DNA of 64,000 nucleotides from Trachythela sp. YZ-2020. Its lineage: Eukaryota > Cnidaria > Anthozoa > Malacalcyonacea > Clavulariidae. The position numbers were made by a program, and so were the translations under genes. Positions 13,986 to 24,647 of this stretch are shown in pieces (the stretch's first letter is position 1; every line of letters begins with the position of its first letter). A model generated the notes under the pieces. That model did no database searches. It saw only the letters and a list, made by a program, of their open reading frames with translations, and was not told where the DNA came from. The stretch spans positions 4,896,001-4,960,000 of the forward strand of contig JADLSH010000367.1 of NCBI GenBank assembly GCA_016169945.1. Reading direction: 5' to 3'.

Positions 13986-14072
13986 TTTTGGTACTGTTAG
14001 CCTGTTAATATCATTATTAACAATTTTCCTCGTTTCTGATTGGCTAAGAACATCGAAATTTTCTCTTAATTC

Positions 14073-14140
14073 TTTTTACTATGGGTATTTGGGAGAAAAT
14101 ACCACATGTGGTATTTTCTCCCAAATACCCCTAGTAAAAA
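14073..14140. repeat. Near-perfect 68-bp palindrome, no spacer
   Basis: Arms 14073-14106 and 14107-14140 are inverted copies with one mismatch in 34 positions. The centre is ACCACATGTGGT. With no loop spacer it can form a cruciform. It lies in the gene-free region downstream of HERC2 and has no recognisable coding content. Confidence 0.92.
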
Positions 14141-14198
14141 TTTTATTAGTATAATTTTATTTTTATAGTATTTTCCTTGTTAATAATAATATTAATAC

Positions 14199-14349
14199 GA
14201 AATAGCACTTGTTGTCGAAGTATTAATGAAAAATTGCGTTTATGAAATATTCGTAATACCGCTCGTGCTTCGCACTCGCGGTATTACGAATATTTCGCCA
14301 AACACGCGTGCAATTTTTCATTAATACTTCTCGAACCGTGCTATTTCCT
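14199..14349. repeat. Foldback repeat, about 65-bp arms
   Basis: The left arm begins GAAATAGCAC and the right arm ends GTGCTATTTC. The arms also share ATTAATGAAAAATTGCG and its complement, around a centre of GCTTCGCACTCGC. The arms differ by several substitutions and short gaps. A related single-arm stretch occurs inside HERC2 intron 15 at about 11415-11545, so this is a dispersed family. Confidence 0.75.
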
Positions 14350-14421
14350 ATACTAATAGCTGAAAATATGTCTGAGTTAATCGCAATGCATCATTTCACC
14401 GAAAGAGCCCTGATTGTCATA

Positions 14422-14803
14422 CAGTATACACCCGCATATACGAACCACCATTTTTCGAGTTAGCCTAAATAGGTTCTTATATAAGTGGGATTTACTGGGA
14501 TTTTAGGCTATTAGGTTCTTAAATAGGTTGGTCCAACAACTAGCTCAAAATGGGTGTGGCCCCTTGCTTTTGTACAACAAACACTTTGGGTAAACAATCA
14601 ACATTAAAAATACCTACTCGTTAGCATTGCATTACAATTGTTGTTGATGCTGGCATCATTCAGGATATTCAACTGACGTTTTTGAAATAAGAACCTGTTA
14701 CAATTTTTAGGCTAAAAAGGTTCTTATAAAATGCGGGTCTAAAAGGCAAATTTCTGCCTAAAGCTTCTTTAATTCACCGGTTCTTATACGCGGGTGTTTA
14801 CTG
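14422..14803. mobile_element. Tc1/mariner-like MITE with TA duplication
   Basis: A 382-bp element starting CAGTATACACCCGC and ending GCGGGTGTTTACTG. The terminal inverted repeats match at 24 of 27 positions including the flanking TA (14420-14421 and 14804-14805). Inside it the phrase TTAGGCTA...AGGTTCTTA recurs several times in both orientations. TA duplication and CAGT-type ends fit the Tc1/mariner superfamily. No transposase ORF. Confidence 0.78.
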
Positions 14804-14827
14804 TATAATAAAAAAAAGTTTGACTAA

Positions 14828-15152
14828 GGGCCTGTTTACATGGAGGTATGGTGACCCTAACAGAAGGGTTGCCATACTAAGCGGGTTACCCTAGTCTGTT
14901 GTGTTTTCGCCTTGCGTTTACATGCGCGCTAGGGTGGCCCTAGGGGTAGGGTTACCCTATCAAGCAGATAGGGTAACCCTGGCGGAAGGGCTATGTTTTT
15001 GACCACAGCGTTGAAATACACAAGGAACAATAAAAATTGTCGCCAAATTTCGTGTACGCAGGAGTTTGAATACAGCCAGCTCAGCAACCACGCTTAATTA
15101 GGGTCGCCCTATCCAGGCAATAGGGTCACCCTACCTCCATGTAAACAGGCCC
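14828..15152. mobile_element. PIF/Harbinger-like MITE, TAA duplication
   Basis: A 325-bp element with ends GGGCCTGTTTACATGGAGGTA and its complement, flanked by TAA at 14825-14827 and 15153-15155. GGGCCTGTTTA ends plus a TWA target duplication are characteristic of Harbinger MITEs. The interior repeats AGGGTNACCCTA-type palindromic words. No coding capacity. Confidence 0.85.
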
Positions 15153-15330
15153 TAATAATGATCGATAGTAAAATGTAGAGAGTCAAGAAAATATGTCGAT
15201 GATAAAAAATGTAAGTCGACGCTTTTGGTTTGAAGTTAGTTGCAGTAATTGCGACATATTTTTTACCTGGACGTATTTTCCTTACCCTCAACATTTCCCC
15301 CTCGACCATTAACACCCTGACCCTCGACCA

Positions 15331-15829
15331 CGCTGCCTTTCATGGAAGAAAAATAGTGTATTTGTTATCGCTTACCTTTAAAAATGTCAAAAATATATCC
15401 TCCTTGAATTTAGCGGCAGTTTTTTTTCATTTAAAACCTTGAATCAGGCTCATTTTTGTTTTAAATTCGGCAGCTTGCGAAGAAGCTATTTTGAAAAAAG
15501 TGATGGTCACTGGGCAGCCAGTGATAGTCACTGGGCAGCCAGTGACTATCACTTTTTAGTAGAAATTTCCAGGTGACTATCGATTTTCCTGCATGCTGAT
15601 TGGTCCAAATTGAGCCTCTAAAAAGTGATAGTCACTGGTCAGTGACTATCACTTTTTTTCAAAATGGCTTCTTCGCAAGCTGCCGAATTTAAAACAAAAA
15701 TCGTTTTTTGAGCCTGATTCAAAGTTTTAAATGAAAAAAACTGCCGCTAAATTAAAGGAGGATATATTTTTGACATTTTTAAAGGTAAGCGATAACAAAT
15801 ACACTATTTTTCTTCCATGAAAGGCAGCG
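15331..15829. mobile_element. Large foldback element, about 170-bp arms
   Basis: The left arm starts CGCTGCCTTTCATGGAAG and the right arm ends with its complement. They stay complementary inward through CTTGCGAAGAAGC. The centre (about 15500-15660) holds several GTGATAGTCACTGG palindromic words and a CAAT-rich segment, ATTGGTCCAAATTGAGCCTCT. An inverted copy of that segment reappears at 16278-16345. I found no clear target duplication. Confidence 0.78.
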
Positions 15830-16178
15830 TTTTCTCGCTGTTGAAATGAACATGTATGTAACTTTTTCCGTACGGCTCAACCACAAGTGTTTATTTTGAA
15901 AATTATTCGTTTTATCCTCATTTATATCGTTATATTCAGCAAAAACCTAGCTGTGATATATTTTTAAAACCATTCTACTTTGTATTTGAGCCTTTCCAAA
16001 GTATTTTTCTCATGAAATTGTTTGTTTTTGTTTCGCTTCGATATGTTTTTGACACTCGTCTTGCCGGCATGTTTTTAATAACCGGCCTCTGAGAAAAGCG
16101 CTGAATTTTGTCCTATAGCCTTTTCAACTGACCTCATAACTTTCTGTGTTTGTTTTTCTCTTTGAAATTTCTACTAAA

Positions 16179-16275
16179 ACAATTAGTCGCCTCAGGCTCG
16201 GTGATTACAAGCCTATAGTCACTTCGGCTCAGTGACTATAGGCTTGTAATCACCTCGCCTTCGGCGACTAATTGT
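16179..16275. repeat. 97-bp hairpin
   Basis: The arms ACAATTAGTCGCCTCAGGCT... and the complementary right arm pair over about 44 bp around CACTTCGGCTCAGTG. It sits exactly where an AAATTTCTACTAA...TTAGAGGCTCAATTTGG unit, also present at 15550-15630 in the opposite orientation, is interrupted. It is therefore probably a small foldback inserted into an older repeat. Confidence 0.7.
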
Positions 16276-16405
16276 TAATTAGAGGCTCAATTTGGACCAA
16301 TCAGAATGCAGGAAAAGCAATAGACACCTCACAATTTCTACTAATACGCCCCAAACTTTTTGGTATGTCCCAAGCAAATCCAATCTCTAAATCAAGACAT
16401 GACAA

Positions 16406-16747
16406 CAGGGACGCCGGAGAGGGGGGCGCGGGGGGGCAAGCGCCCCTCCTGCCCTTTCCTAACGGGGGCAAAAGTGCCCTTATAATATAAATGAAACAAT
16501 AATAATACTGGCAAAGAAGAGAGAATGCAGCTGTAAATTAGACAATCAGTGCATAATGGAAAGCTATTGTTTTCGTTCCGTACTTCTTTAGATCTATATT
16601 TGTACATAGAAATAACAAGTAAATGAGTTGGAATTTGAAAATCATCAAAATCCCATCGAAAGGGCGTGACAGCGAAAAACTGTTTTCTCGACTGCCCTTA
16701 CGTTCGTATTGCCCCCCCCCTGCCCTACTATCGCTCCGGCGTCCCTG
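16406..16747. mobile_element. hAT-like non-autonomous element, 8-bp TSD
   Basis: A 342-bp element with ends CAGGGACGCCGGAG and CTCCGGCGTCCCTG. It is flanked by identical 8-bp copies CATGACAA (16398-16405 and 16748-16755). CAGGG-type ends and 8-bp duplications define the hAT superfamily. No transposase ORF; the interior is G/C-rich near the ends. Confidence 0.88.
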
Positions 16748-16818
16748 CATGACAATATGTTGGAGTTGGGTAACCTTATCTGAAGTGCAATATACAGTAT
16801 ATAGTAACTACAATTACC

Positions 16819-18070
16819 CAGGGGCGCACACTAGGGAGTTGTGGGGGGCGGGGGGAGATTTGTAAGAATGTCGAAAATGTCGGTCCAAAATTGTAAAATT
16901 ACACCACCAATTCGGTCCGAAGGTTTTAGACTAAAAATAAAGTATACTAAATGAAATAAATATAGAGTCCGTGAATGAAATATACCAAAACAACTTTGAA
17001 AGACTTAGAAACACATTTTCTTCTTAATGATTTCAACAGGAAGCAATATACTCAAATATATTAAAAGGCCCAAGCCATATACCTTCAAACAATGCAGAAA
17101 CAACCTGACTTTTGCCCTGGCTTTTCGTGTTCTCTTTCCACTTCACTATTCGTCAGTATTCTTGAGTAAGATGATTTCAACTCTATTGTAAAATGCTTTC
17201 TAGGCGTATCTTATGAAGTTGAAGCTTACGTTTTGACTTCCCCTATAAAACTAACAAGCCTTATGGGCATAGTAACAATCGCAGAAACAGCGCATTTTGC
17301 AAAAGGTACAGCAAATATTATTGACAGCGGCTTATAACATTGGCGCATGTAAAAGGAACTATCACTATATTCAAATTATTCATTGATTTGCATTCTGTAA
17401 TGAAACATTGTATATAGCTGTGTGCACTGTCCTCCGCAGCGGCTTCTAGGGTATTTTAGCTTTTGCCAATCTTATAACACGAAGTTTTATGAACATTTTT
17501 GTTAATCTTACACGAAGTTTTGGGCAAAAGCTAAAATACCCTAGAAGCCTCTGCGGAGGAGAGTGTAGCTGTGTGCATAAACGATATGACAAAACCTGAG
17601 AAAAAATTAGGAGATTTCAAAACTTTCATTTTATGTACATCTTTTATCACATAGGTTTTATTTTCACTACTTTAAGGACGTGTCATAATGCAGTATTTTC
17701 AAAGTCTTTCTTAGTTTCTTTATATTGTAGTACTCCGTATTCATGGCTATTGCTGTCCTGAAAACGCAGGAAATTACATTTCCGAACTTTTAAAATTCCA
17801 AAGACCCCCTGCATTGACCTTCTATATCGCACAACCTGAATTGACAATCTGAAATTCGACGGGAAGGAAATGTTTAAATGTTTAAGAAAGTTGTGTGAGA
17901 CATACCTCCACATAAGTTGTCCGCTTGTATATGGCCGTACACGCATTTTTACATAAACTTGTAGTACTATACACGTGTTGATGTGGTCAAATACATAATA
18001 TTATCAAAAGTTGGATCCTGAACAATGGAACCTCACCCCGCCCCCAAACTTTTTGGAATGTGCGCCCCTG
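16819..18070. mobile_element. hAT-like element, 1.25 kb, with nested foldback
   Basis: Ends are CAGGGGCGCACA and TGTGCGCCCCTG, flanked by CAATTACC on both sides (16811-16818 and 18071-18078), a perfect 8-bp duplication. No hAT transposase motif is visible in any frame, so it is non-autonomous. Element 17425-17565 is inserted inside it, so this copy is the older of the two. Confidence 0.87.
17425..17565. mobile_element. Mutator-like foldback MITE nested in hAT element
   Basis: A 141-bp element. The ends CACTGTCCTCCGCAG and CTGCGGAGGAGAGTG continue as near-identical inverted arms to about 42 bp (…TTCTAGGGTATTTTAGC). It is flanked by the 10-bp direct repeat TAGCTGTGTG (17415-17424 and 17566-17575). 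A 9-11 bp duplication with long inverted repeats is the signature of Mutator-like (MULE) MITEs. Confidence 0.82.
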
Positions 18071-19130
18071 CAATTACCATCAACCTCAAGAACAAGAGTT
18101 GAATGCTCACAACCACCACAATAACCACTACAGCGAACTGATAAAAATTTTCGACCCACCTCATGGTTGGTTGAAGCAAAGTTCTGGCACAATCCGGCCA
18201 GATACCTACTCCAACATAAGGAATACATGATGGGAATATAAAATCGTTACCAGCGAGATCTGCTTCCATTTTTCCATGTTTTTTTAATCCTGGCATAAAT
18301 CAAACAACATTCTGCTGCATGACCGTACGTTTTTACCGAGCTTCATTCAATCTGTACAGAAAGTTTTGAAAATTCAATCAAGACTTTTAGTTAAGGTACT
18401 TCAAGACATATCTAAATATCACAAAATACTCCTTTATCAAATGCAATACGTACAACCTTCCCCAAATGGCCCTGTGAACTAGGTTGAATGGTCCTTCACT
18501 CTTCAGATTTTGTTTCATGTGTTATATCAGACTGCAGCTTGCTACAGAAAAAGAAATTTTGCTATAGAATACAGAACATTTCATTTCAAATTGCACTGAA
18601 ATGTTTAAATATTGTAGCTAGTAAACTAAGTAATTCAGCGATTAGTAAACTAGAGGATGGGAACATTTCGCAAAATATTATATTATAGACAGATTCGTTA
18701 CAGAGTTGATAACCATATTTCAGAAATTGGCAGTTAAATTGGTCCCCACCCTTCTCCTAGATTAGCATGCTTAACTAAGCCATTCGGTGTCTTTGACCAT
18801 TCGGTGTCTTTGTTCGGCAAATAGCCGAATGCCGACCGTTATAATCCACACTGGAAGGGTATTAATAACTTGCCCCTGCTGTCTCGGAACCCATAAGCAA
18901 AACCCGGTATATATGAGCCACACCTGTGGCGGGAACTAGGAACTCAAAGCGTATATGAGCTGATAGCCGACGAGGCGCGATGGCGCCGAGTCGGCTATCA
19001 GTCATACACGACGAGAGTGAGTAGAATAACTGTTTTATTATATACACAAGCTCTGGATCTGGATATTTACTTTTTTCAAGTAAAACTTAAATTTCCTCTT
19101 CATTTAATTGTCCAAATCTGCCTGCCACTT

Positions 19131-19174
19131 TTCTCTACTAGCAGGATATGAGCTAATATCCTGCTAGTAGAGAA
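19131..19174. repeat. Perfect 19-bp-arm hairpin
   Basis: TTCTCTACTAGCAGGATAT (19131-19149) and its exact complement (19156-19174) flank the 6-nt loop GAGCTA. Weaker complementarity continues outside the arms (AATCTGCCTGCC versus GATTGCAGGATA). No function is evident. Confidence 0.85.
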
Positions 19175-19256
19175 CCAATCAGATTGCAGGATACCTCCAG
19201 CTCATATCCAGAGCTTGTAATAATACTTACTGTAGGATGGGTCATATGGATGGGTG

Positions 19257-19330
19257 TAGCCTCCTCCGCAGGCATCTCTTGGATCCCCGGGGGTATAGGT
19301 TGCGTCAGGCGATGCCTGCGGAGGAGGCTA
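19257..19330. mobile_element. 74-bp Mutator-like foldback MITE
   Basis: Ends TAGCCTCCTCCGCAGGCATC and its exact complement surround a short centre with CCCCGGGGG. The flanks are GGATGGGTG (19248-19256) and AGATGGGTG (19331-19339), a 9-bp duplication with one mismatch. The same terminal sequence occurs at 49178-49199 as a lone end, so the family is dispersed. Confidence 0.78.
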
Positions 19331-19346
19331 AGATGGGTGATTACCC

Positions 19347-19703
19347 TAGCCTGCTCGCAGACGTTTTTCTCACGCCAAGCGACGAAAAACAAACGTCTGC
19401 TGAACCGAGCGCCAGAACGAGTTCTGCTATTTCACAACGTCTATTTTGATCGTCCAATCAGATCTCTGATATAAAAGCGCGATTCTTGTGAAAATGCATA
19501 AATTAATTATAACAATTTGCTCACAGCTTCGTTGAACTCCATATTGAATTTAAAATTATGCTAATTATGCTGAATATACCGCAAAACGTCACTTTCCAGA
19601 ATTTGGAAGGTAAATTCTGATTGGTTGAAGGGAAAATAGCAGAACTCGTTCTGGCGCTCGGTTCAACAGACGTTTGTTTTTAACAACGTCTGCGAGCAGG
19701 CTA
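19347..19703. mobile_element. Mutator-like foldback MITE, perfect 9-bp TSD
   Basis: A 357-bp element. Ends TAGCCTGCTCGCAGACGTTT and complement, with inverted arms extending about 85 bp with small gaps (…CGAGCGCCAGAACGAG…TTCTGCTATTT). It is flanked by TGATTACCC at 19338-19346 and 19704-19712, an exact 9-bp duplication. Long inverted arms and a 9-bp duplication fit MULE-type MITEs. It landed at the right-hand duplication of the neighbouring 74-bp element. Confidence 0.88.
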
Positions 19704-19754
19704 TGATTACCCCCTGCATAGACTTGATATGCTTGAAAACTCATGTGAGTAGAG

Positions 19755-19815
19755 TTGCAGCTGGTTCTCTCCTGTGCTTCGAGGTTTCCTTCTTCACCAG
19801 AAACTAACCCTTCTT
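19755..19815. mobile_element. SINE fragment (central conserved part)
   Basis: TCTCCTGTGCTTCGAGG, then TTTCC...CTAACCCTTCTTAGGAT, matches in order and orientation the body of the SINE whose full copy lies on the - strand at 60988-61311. It has no promoter head or A-rich tail, so only a relic remains. Confidence 0.55.
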
Positions 19816-20964
19816 AGGATAGATTTTTAAACCAAACGAGCTATCACGCGTTCAATTCTGATTGGTTACTTGACGCGGTTGAACGAATCTGACGCAATTT
19901 TTACCGGGTAAAATACCATTGAAGGAGGTATTTACCGGTAAAGGAAATTAAATGTGGTTAATGTGCCCATTCGCACGCGATTTTAATACGCGTAACTTGC
20001 TTTTCCATAGTTTTTCTTAAGTTAGTAGGTAACCCCCCCCCCCATATAGCAGCATTTTCTCGCCATATGACGTCAGCAACGTACATCCAGGGTAATTTTC
20101 CCGCCATATGACGTCATTTGCGTACGTACGGGATTAGAAGTAATTAGTATTCGTGTGACGTCATTTTGCGTACGTACGCGTACGTACAGAGAGAAAATAA
20201 AGAACAACAGAAAGTTTTGTCTTGGATTTTATTTAAATTACATACAACAATTTAAATGTTTCTTCTAATAAGAGTCGTTTTATAGTTTTGACTTTATTGT
20301 TCTATAGCCATGGTTTCTTTAGACTCATCTTCGTGCAAATTCACCCACTTCATTGCGCGTTTTTCGTCATTTTCATTGGAGCTTCTGTGGAGTTTCTGTA
20401 AAGCTTCTGTGAAGCTTCTGTAAAGCTTCTGTGAAGCTTCTGTGGAGCTTCTGTGAAGCTTCTGTGGAGCTTCTGTGGAGCTCTCCAAAAGGAGGATAAA
20501 GGGGGTTTAACGAATACGAAAATGTATACTTTTTAGAGCAAAATATGAGTAATTAGTGACGCTTGGATGCATGCATAAATTAACACAGACAAAGATTAAC
20601 GTTTTAAACAATGTATTCCTTTAGGTATAACAATTATTTACACAAATATACAGTTATTAAACATATTGTCCAGCTTTTACACTGTTTTCTATGCGAGGGT
20701 CGATGTGAGGTCGATGTGAGGTCGATGTGAGGTCGATGTGAGGTCGATGTGAGGTCGATGTGAGGTCGATGTGGGGCACCGGTTCGAGTCCGGTTCGGTA
20801 GATGTAAACATTTAGGGGTTCTGTAGGGGTTCCCTGGGGGTTCTGTAGGGGTTCCCTTGGGGTTCCCTCGGTTTTTATTAAAAACAATTTTTAAAGGCCA
20901 AACATTTTTTAAGGGCCGTAAGAGCCCGCATATCGAAATAAATAGCGGGACGCATTTTAACGCG

Positions 20965-21605
20965 TCCCGACGTCCCGTAAGACTGTTTCATGGCAAGACC
21001 TACACATTTTGTCAAACGGGACCCCGGGACGTCGCTACGGGACGCATTTTAACGCGTCCCGACCAGTGAGCTCTATATATATATATCTGGAGTGAGAACT
21101 TATGTCCAAAAAGTGAAGCCAAAGATGGCGGAAATTGACGTCCAGTGCCAATCCCTTTCTATTGTTTTCGACCGCGCGGTTTGCTCAAGCCGGCAAGGAG
21201 TGTGCCGAAATTTTGTGTTTTTACTCCGATGTAAACAATAACATCATGATTTTATGAACTAATAACTTGATTAGCGATGCGATCTGTTAGTATAAACTGG
21301 AATTAGCTAGAAAAATGGTATGAAAACTGTTTATGACCTTCATGAGTTTGGACGTCAATTGCCGCCATCTTTGGCTTCACTTGGCCTATTGGCCGAACAT
21401 TAGAAGTTCTTACTCCAGATATATATAGAGCTCACTGGTCCCGACGTCCCGTAAGACTGTTCCATGGCAAGACCTATACATTTTGTCAAACAGGACCCCG
21501 GGACGTCGCTACGGGACGCATTTTAACGCGTCCCGACGTCCCGTAAGACTGTTCCATGGCAAGACCTATACATTTTGTCAAACGGGACCCCGGGACGTCG
21601 CTAGG
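20965..21605 (+). repeat. Roughly 93-bp tandem repeat, about 2.7 copies, split by hAT insertion
   Basis: The unit runs CGTCCCGTAAGACTGTT...CATGGCAAGACCTA...GGGACCCCGGGACGTCGCTA and ends with the palindromic phrase CGGGACGC...GCGTCCCG. Copies start at about 20965, 21441 and 21535. The 374-bp hAT element at 21064-21437 separates the first two, and its target duplication comes from the unit itself. Confidence 0.82.
21064..21437. mobile_element. hAT-like MITE inside tandem repeat, perfect 8-bp TSD
   Basis: Ends CAGTGAGCTCTATATATA and its complement, flanked by GTCCCGAC at 21056-21063 and 21438-21445. The inverted arms continue inward as TCTGGAGT, and further in a second pair shares AAGCCAAAGATGGCGG. 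CAGTG ends plus 8-bp duplications fit hAT. Confidence 0.9.
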
Positions 21606-22130
21606 TGACCTGTTGCGTACGTACGCGTACAGAACCCCGAAATGTTTACATTTACCGAACCGGACTCGAACCGGTGCCCCACATCGACCTCACATCGACC
21701 CTCGCATAGAAAACAGTGTAAAAGCTGGACAATATGTTTAATAACTGTATATTTGTGTAAATAATTGTTATACCTAAAGGAATACATTGTTTAAAACGTT
21801 AATCTTTGTCTGTTTTAATTTATGCATGCATACAAGCGTCACTAATTACTCATATTTTGCTCTAAAAATGTATACATTTTCGTATTCGTTAAACCCCCTT
21901 TATCCTCCTTTTGGAGAGCTCCACAGAAGCTTCACAGAAGCTCCACAGAAGCTTCACAGAAGCTTTACAGAAGCTCCACAGAAGCTCCAATGAAAATGAC
22001 TTTTTCTTCTGCCCCCCTAACTTCTCACCTAGCGTGTGCTCTCAAAACAAAAGTGCACGCTCTAAACAAAACTCCCTCCCCCACAATAGATCGCCTGCCA
22101 TGCAGGCTAGCTAAGGGGCAACATCCATAC

Positions 22131-22508
22131 CAGGGCCTTTTTTAAGAAATCGTTAGTGGGGAGGGCCATCATCGAAAGGGGACGTAACAAGTAGGTGGTG
22201 TATTACAAGTGTGGGAAGGTGAAGGGGGGTCTGGGGGTACTCCCCCAGAACATTTTTGTATTCTTGAGTCTCTGTCTTGATTTCCTGCATTTTCAGAGAC
22301 AATTTTTTATATATCCCATCTAAACGGCACCAGTTTTGTTATGAGAATACCATAACTGTCCTCTAAACTCAGTTTTTCCCCCCTTTTTGCTTATACTTTG
22401 GACAAAAGGGACCTTCACTGGGGGGGGGGGCAAAATAGCTTACTGGGGGGCCAACATGGGGGCTGGGGGGCTTTGGCCCCTCCAGTACATTAGTTAAAAA
22501 AGGCCCTG
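22131..22508. mobile_element. hAT-like MITE, perfect 8-bp TSD
   Basis: A 378-bp element with ends CAGGGCCTTTTTTAA and TTAAAAAAGGCCCTG, flanked by ATCCATAC at 22123-22130 and 22509-22516. The interior has the G-rich phrase GGGGGTCTGGGGGTACTCCC followed by TTCTTGAGTCTC...TTTCCTGCATT. Related interiors occur at 44330-44480 and 61595-61700. Confidence 0.87.
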
Positions 22509-22516
22509 ATCCATAC

Positions 22517-24462
22517 TGAAGTTGCCACAGAAAACATCAATCCGACGTTTCTGGGTGGGTGGGTTTCAATCTTTGACGTTTCTGCATGGCAGTTTTATAC
22601 TTTTCTGATTAAAAAAGTAAAATATTAAAATTGAAACTATAAATAACGAAAGAAAAGCTGTAAATCTCGCCCCTTCCAGTTCGGCTTTTAATTTTTACAT
22701 TGAATAGCAACCAAGCATCGGTTTGCTGCAGTTTTATCTGGAAATACTATCTCGACTTTGCCCAAATCAAAATATTTCTTATAAATTTTTATTTAAAACT
22801 TCCTCAGTTTATTAAGGAAATTTTCTTAAATTGAAATTTCCTTAAATTGAAATTTCCTGCTATTTCCTGCTGCGGGAGTTTAATAGCCATGCGCATGCGT
22901 TGTTGCCACAAAAACTATGGCGCTGGACTTTGGAGGGATTGTATTTGAAATTGTGCAACTGTTTTGCTTGGGGGGCAACAGATTCTGATAAAGTAAGTTC
23001 TTATCTATGGATTTATGTAAAAATTACGTAATTCCACGAGGGGTGCAAGGGAATTGCATCTTTTCAATTCTCATCTTACGGCCTAATATTACTGCTACCT
23101 ATCAATGTATAAATTCCATATCAAAATGGATTTTAGAATACCGATCACTTCAATCGCAAAACTGAAAACTTCTTTCACGATATTCATATCTCATGCATAG
23201 ATTGCTACATTATTCTGTAAAACAACGTGTTTAAAATTTAAAGAGGAACAAAAAGGGAAGAGCTGGATGTTATTCAGAGAGTGTAAAGACAATGTTTTAC
23301 AAAACATTTGCTACCATTTTTATGTACTTGCTTTGCATTGTTGCACACATAGCGCAATCGGTTAATCGTGGGGAAATCTATATATTGTCCGAGATCTTAG
23401 CTTGCTTCGGTCAGTCTGTCGTCACTCGCTTTTTAATTATTAATTAAATAATTAATTAAGCTTCAAGTATGTTTGTAAAATGAGGGGGGTGATCAAAACA
23501 AGGTATTGTATTGCACATGCCTGTTTTCTTCCATGTGCTCAAGATTTTACAAGCTTTTTATACTGGGTGCAAACTATACAAAAATGATCTGAATAATTCA
23601 GGTAACTGTAAGTATGGCTTATTTCGCCTGGTAATATACATCAAGTGATGAACTTTTTAGTGTTCATTCTAGGCAGGCAATGTGCTTTCGTTAGTTTATC
23701 GGCTATTTTAACAGCACAAAATATGCCATAAGTTTGAGTGGTCAAGACAACATTAAATAATCTAATATTTACAAAGAGACAATGTGTTCTTAAAAACTCT
23801 GAATAATGGCTTAATAATCCCAGACTCCTGTGTGGAATTGCACAAGAAGAAAGACAAAACTTTCAGAAGAAATGTACAAGCCCACTAGTTATACTCTGGA
23901 CATTTTTGAGTATGGGTGTGCCATGGTGACCACAGACCCAAAGCCATAGGGAGATTTTCACAAAATGATGATCGGTGCATGAGGCACGTGTGTTTGTAAA
24001 TGTTGTGGCGACTCTGAAATTTGTTTACTCTGAGGCCTTGTCCACACATAGCCGGATTTGTTTGTATCTGCAAACCTTTTTGTTGCGGGTACACCTTCCA
24101 TCCACACGTATCCAGCGAAAACGCACAGCAAAACCGCAAACTCTTGAAAATGGAAGCTTTTGAAAACGCAACGAATGTAACGTACTGACATGTAACAGTG
24201 TAGTCATTTTGTGTGGAAACTCCTTGCCATTCTGTGCAGCATTTTCTGGGGAAGGATACTGTGCTATAAACAGATCCAAAATATCAGAATACTTCGTTTT
24301 CCAGGTTTCCCAATCAACATTTTCAGTTGTACTTGCTACTTTTTATTCCAGAATCACATTTTAAAGTTTGACTTAATCGATTGTCCATACAAAGGGCTCG
24401 CACTAATATTTTTTAGTTAGATTTACTCCTTTTTTCTCCAGAATTCAACATGTTTGTCGTTC
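22517..24462. other. Gene-free AT-rich stretch
   Basis: No supported gene. Small items only: a local TTAAATTGAAATTTCC repeat near 22830, an AT-rich palindromic run at 23436-23458, and a possible transposon left end GAGGCCTTGTCCACACA at 24034 without a partner. An ATG-led stretch at 22917 soon meets a stop. Confidence 0.5.
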
Positions 24463-24470
24463 CTATACAC

Positions 24471-24647
24471 CAGAGCTGTAGAACTAAATTCTAGGGGGGC
24501 TCTTTAGACAAGCATGTTACCAAGGGTGAAAACATTCCCGAATGGATGATGTCATAAGTAACCCCCCTCCCCGATCCCATCATCGCATATTTATACGATA
24601 TTCTTGCCTGAAATAGTCATATAGTGACCCCCCCCTCTACACCACTG
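24471..24647. mobile_element. Short hAT-like MITE, perfect 8-bp TSD
   Basis: A 177-bp element starting CAGAGCTGTAGA and ending CTCTACACCACTG, flanked by CTATACAC at 24463-24470 and 24648-24655. The ends are only partly complementary, but the duplication is exact and the interior shows the runs of C and G seen in the other hAT copies here. Confidence 0.72.

Larger units (their letters stand above)
20365..22000. mobile_element. 1.6-kb large inverted-repeat element with internal tandem repeats
   Basis: The left arm 20365-20815 and right arm 21645-22000 are inverted copies (examples: AAACAATGTATTCCTTTAGG, GTATAACAATTATTTAC, GGAGGATAAAGGGGGTTTAA). Each arm holds two 11-bp tandem repeats whose copy number differs between the arms. 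AGCTTCTGTGA occurs about ten times at 20379-20480 versus about seven at 21915-21988. GTCGATGTGAG occurs about seven times at 20699-20773 versus about two at 21676-21700. The arms also carry GGTTCGAGTCC (20781-20791), an exact polymerase III B-box consensus, without a partner A box. No coding capacity; the superfamily is unknown. Confidence 0.8.

Noticed and set aside
20294..20488. Open frames rich in KLHRSFTEA repeats (also 21911-22114)
   Set aside because: They are translations of the 11-bp tandem repeat; 11 is not a multiple of three and the frames are not conserved between the arms.
20781..20791. SINE or tRNA at GGTTCGAGTCC
   Set aside because: There is no A box at the needed distance upstream; that position is occupied by the 11-bp tandem repeat.
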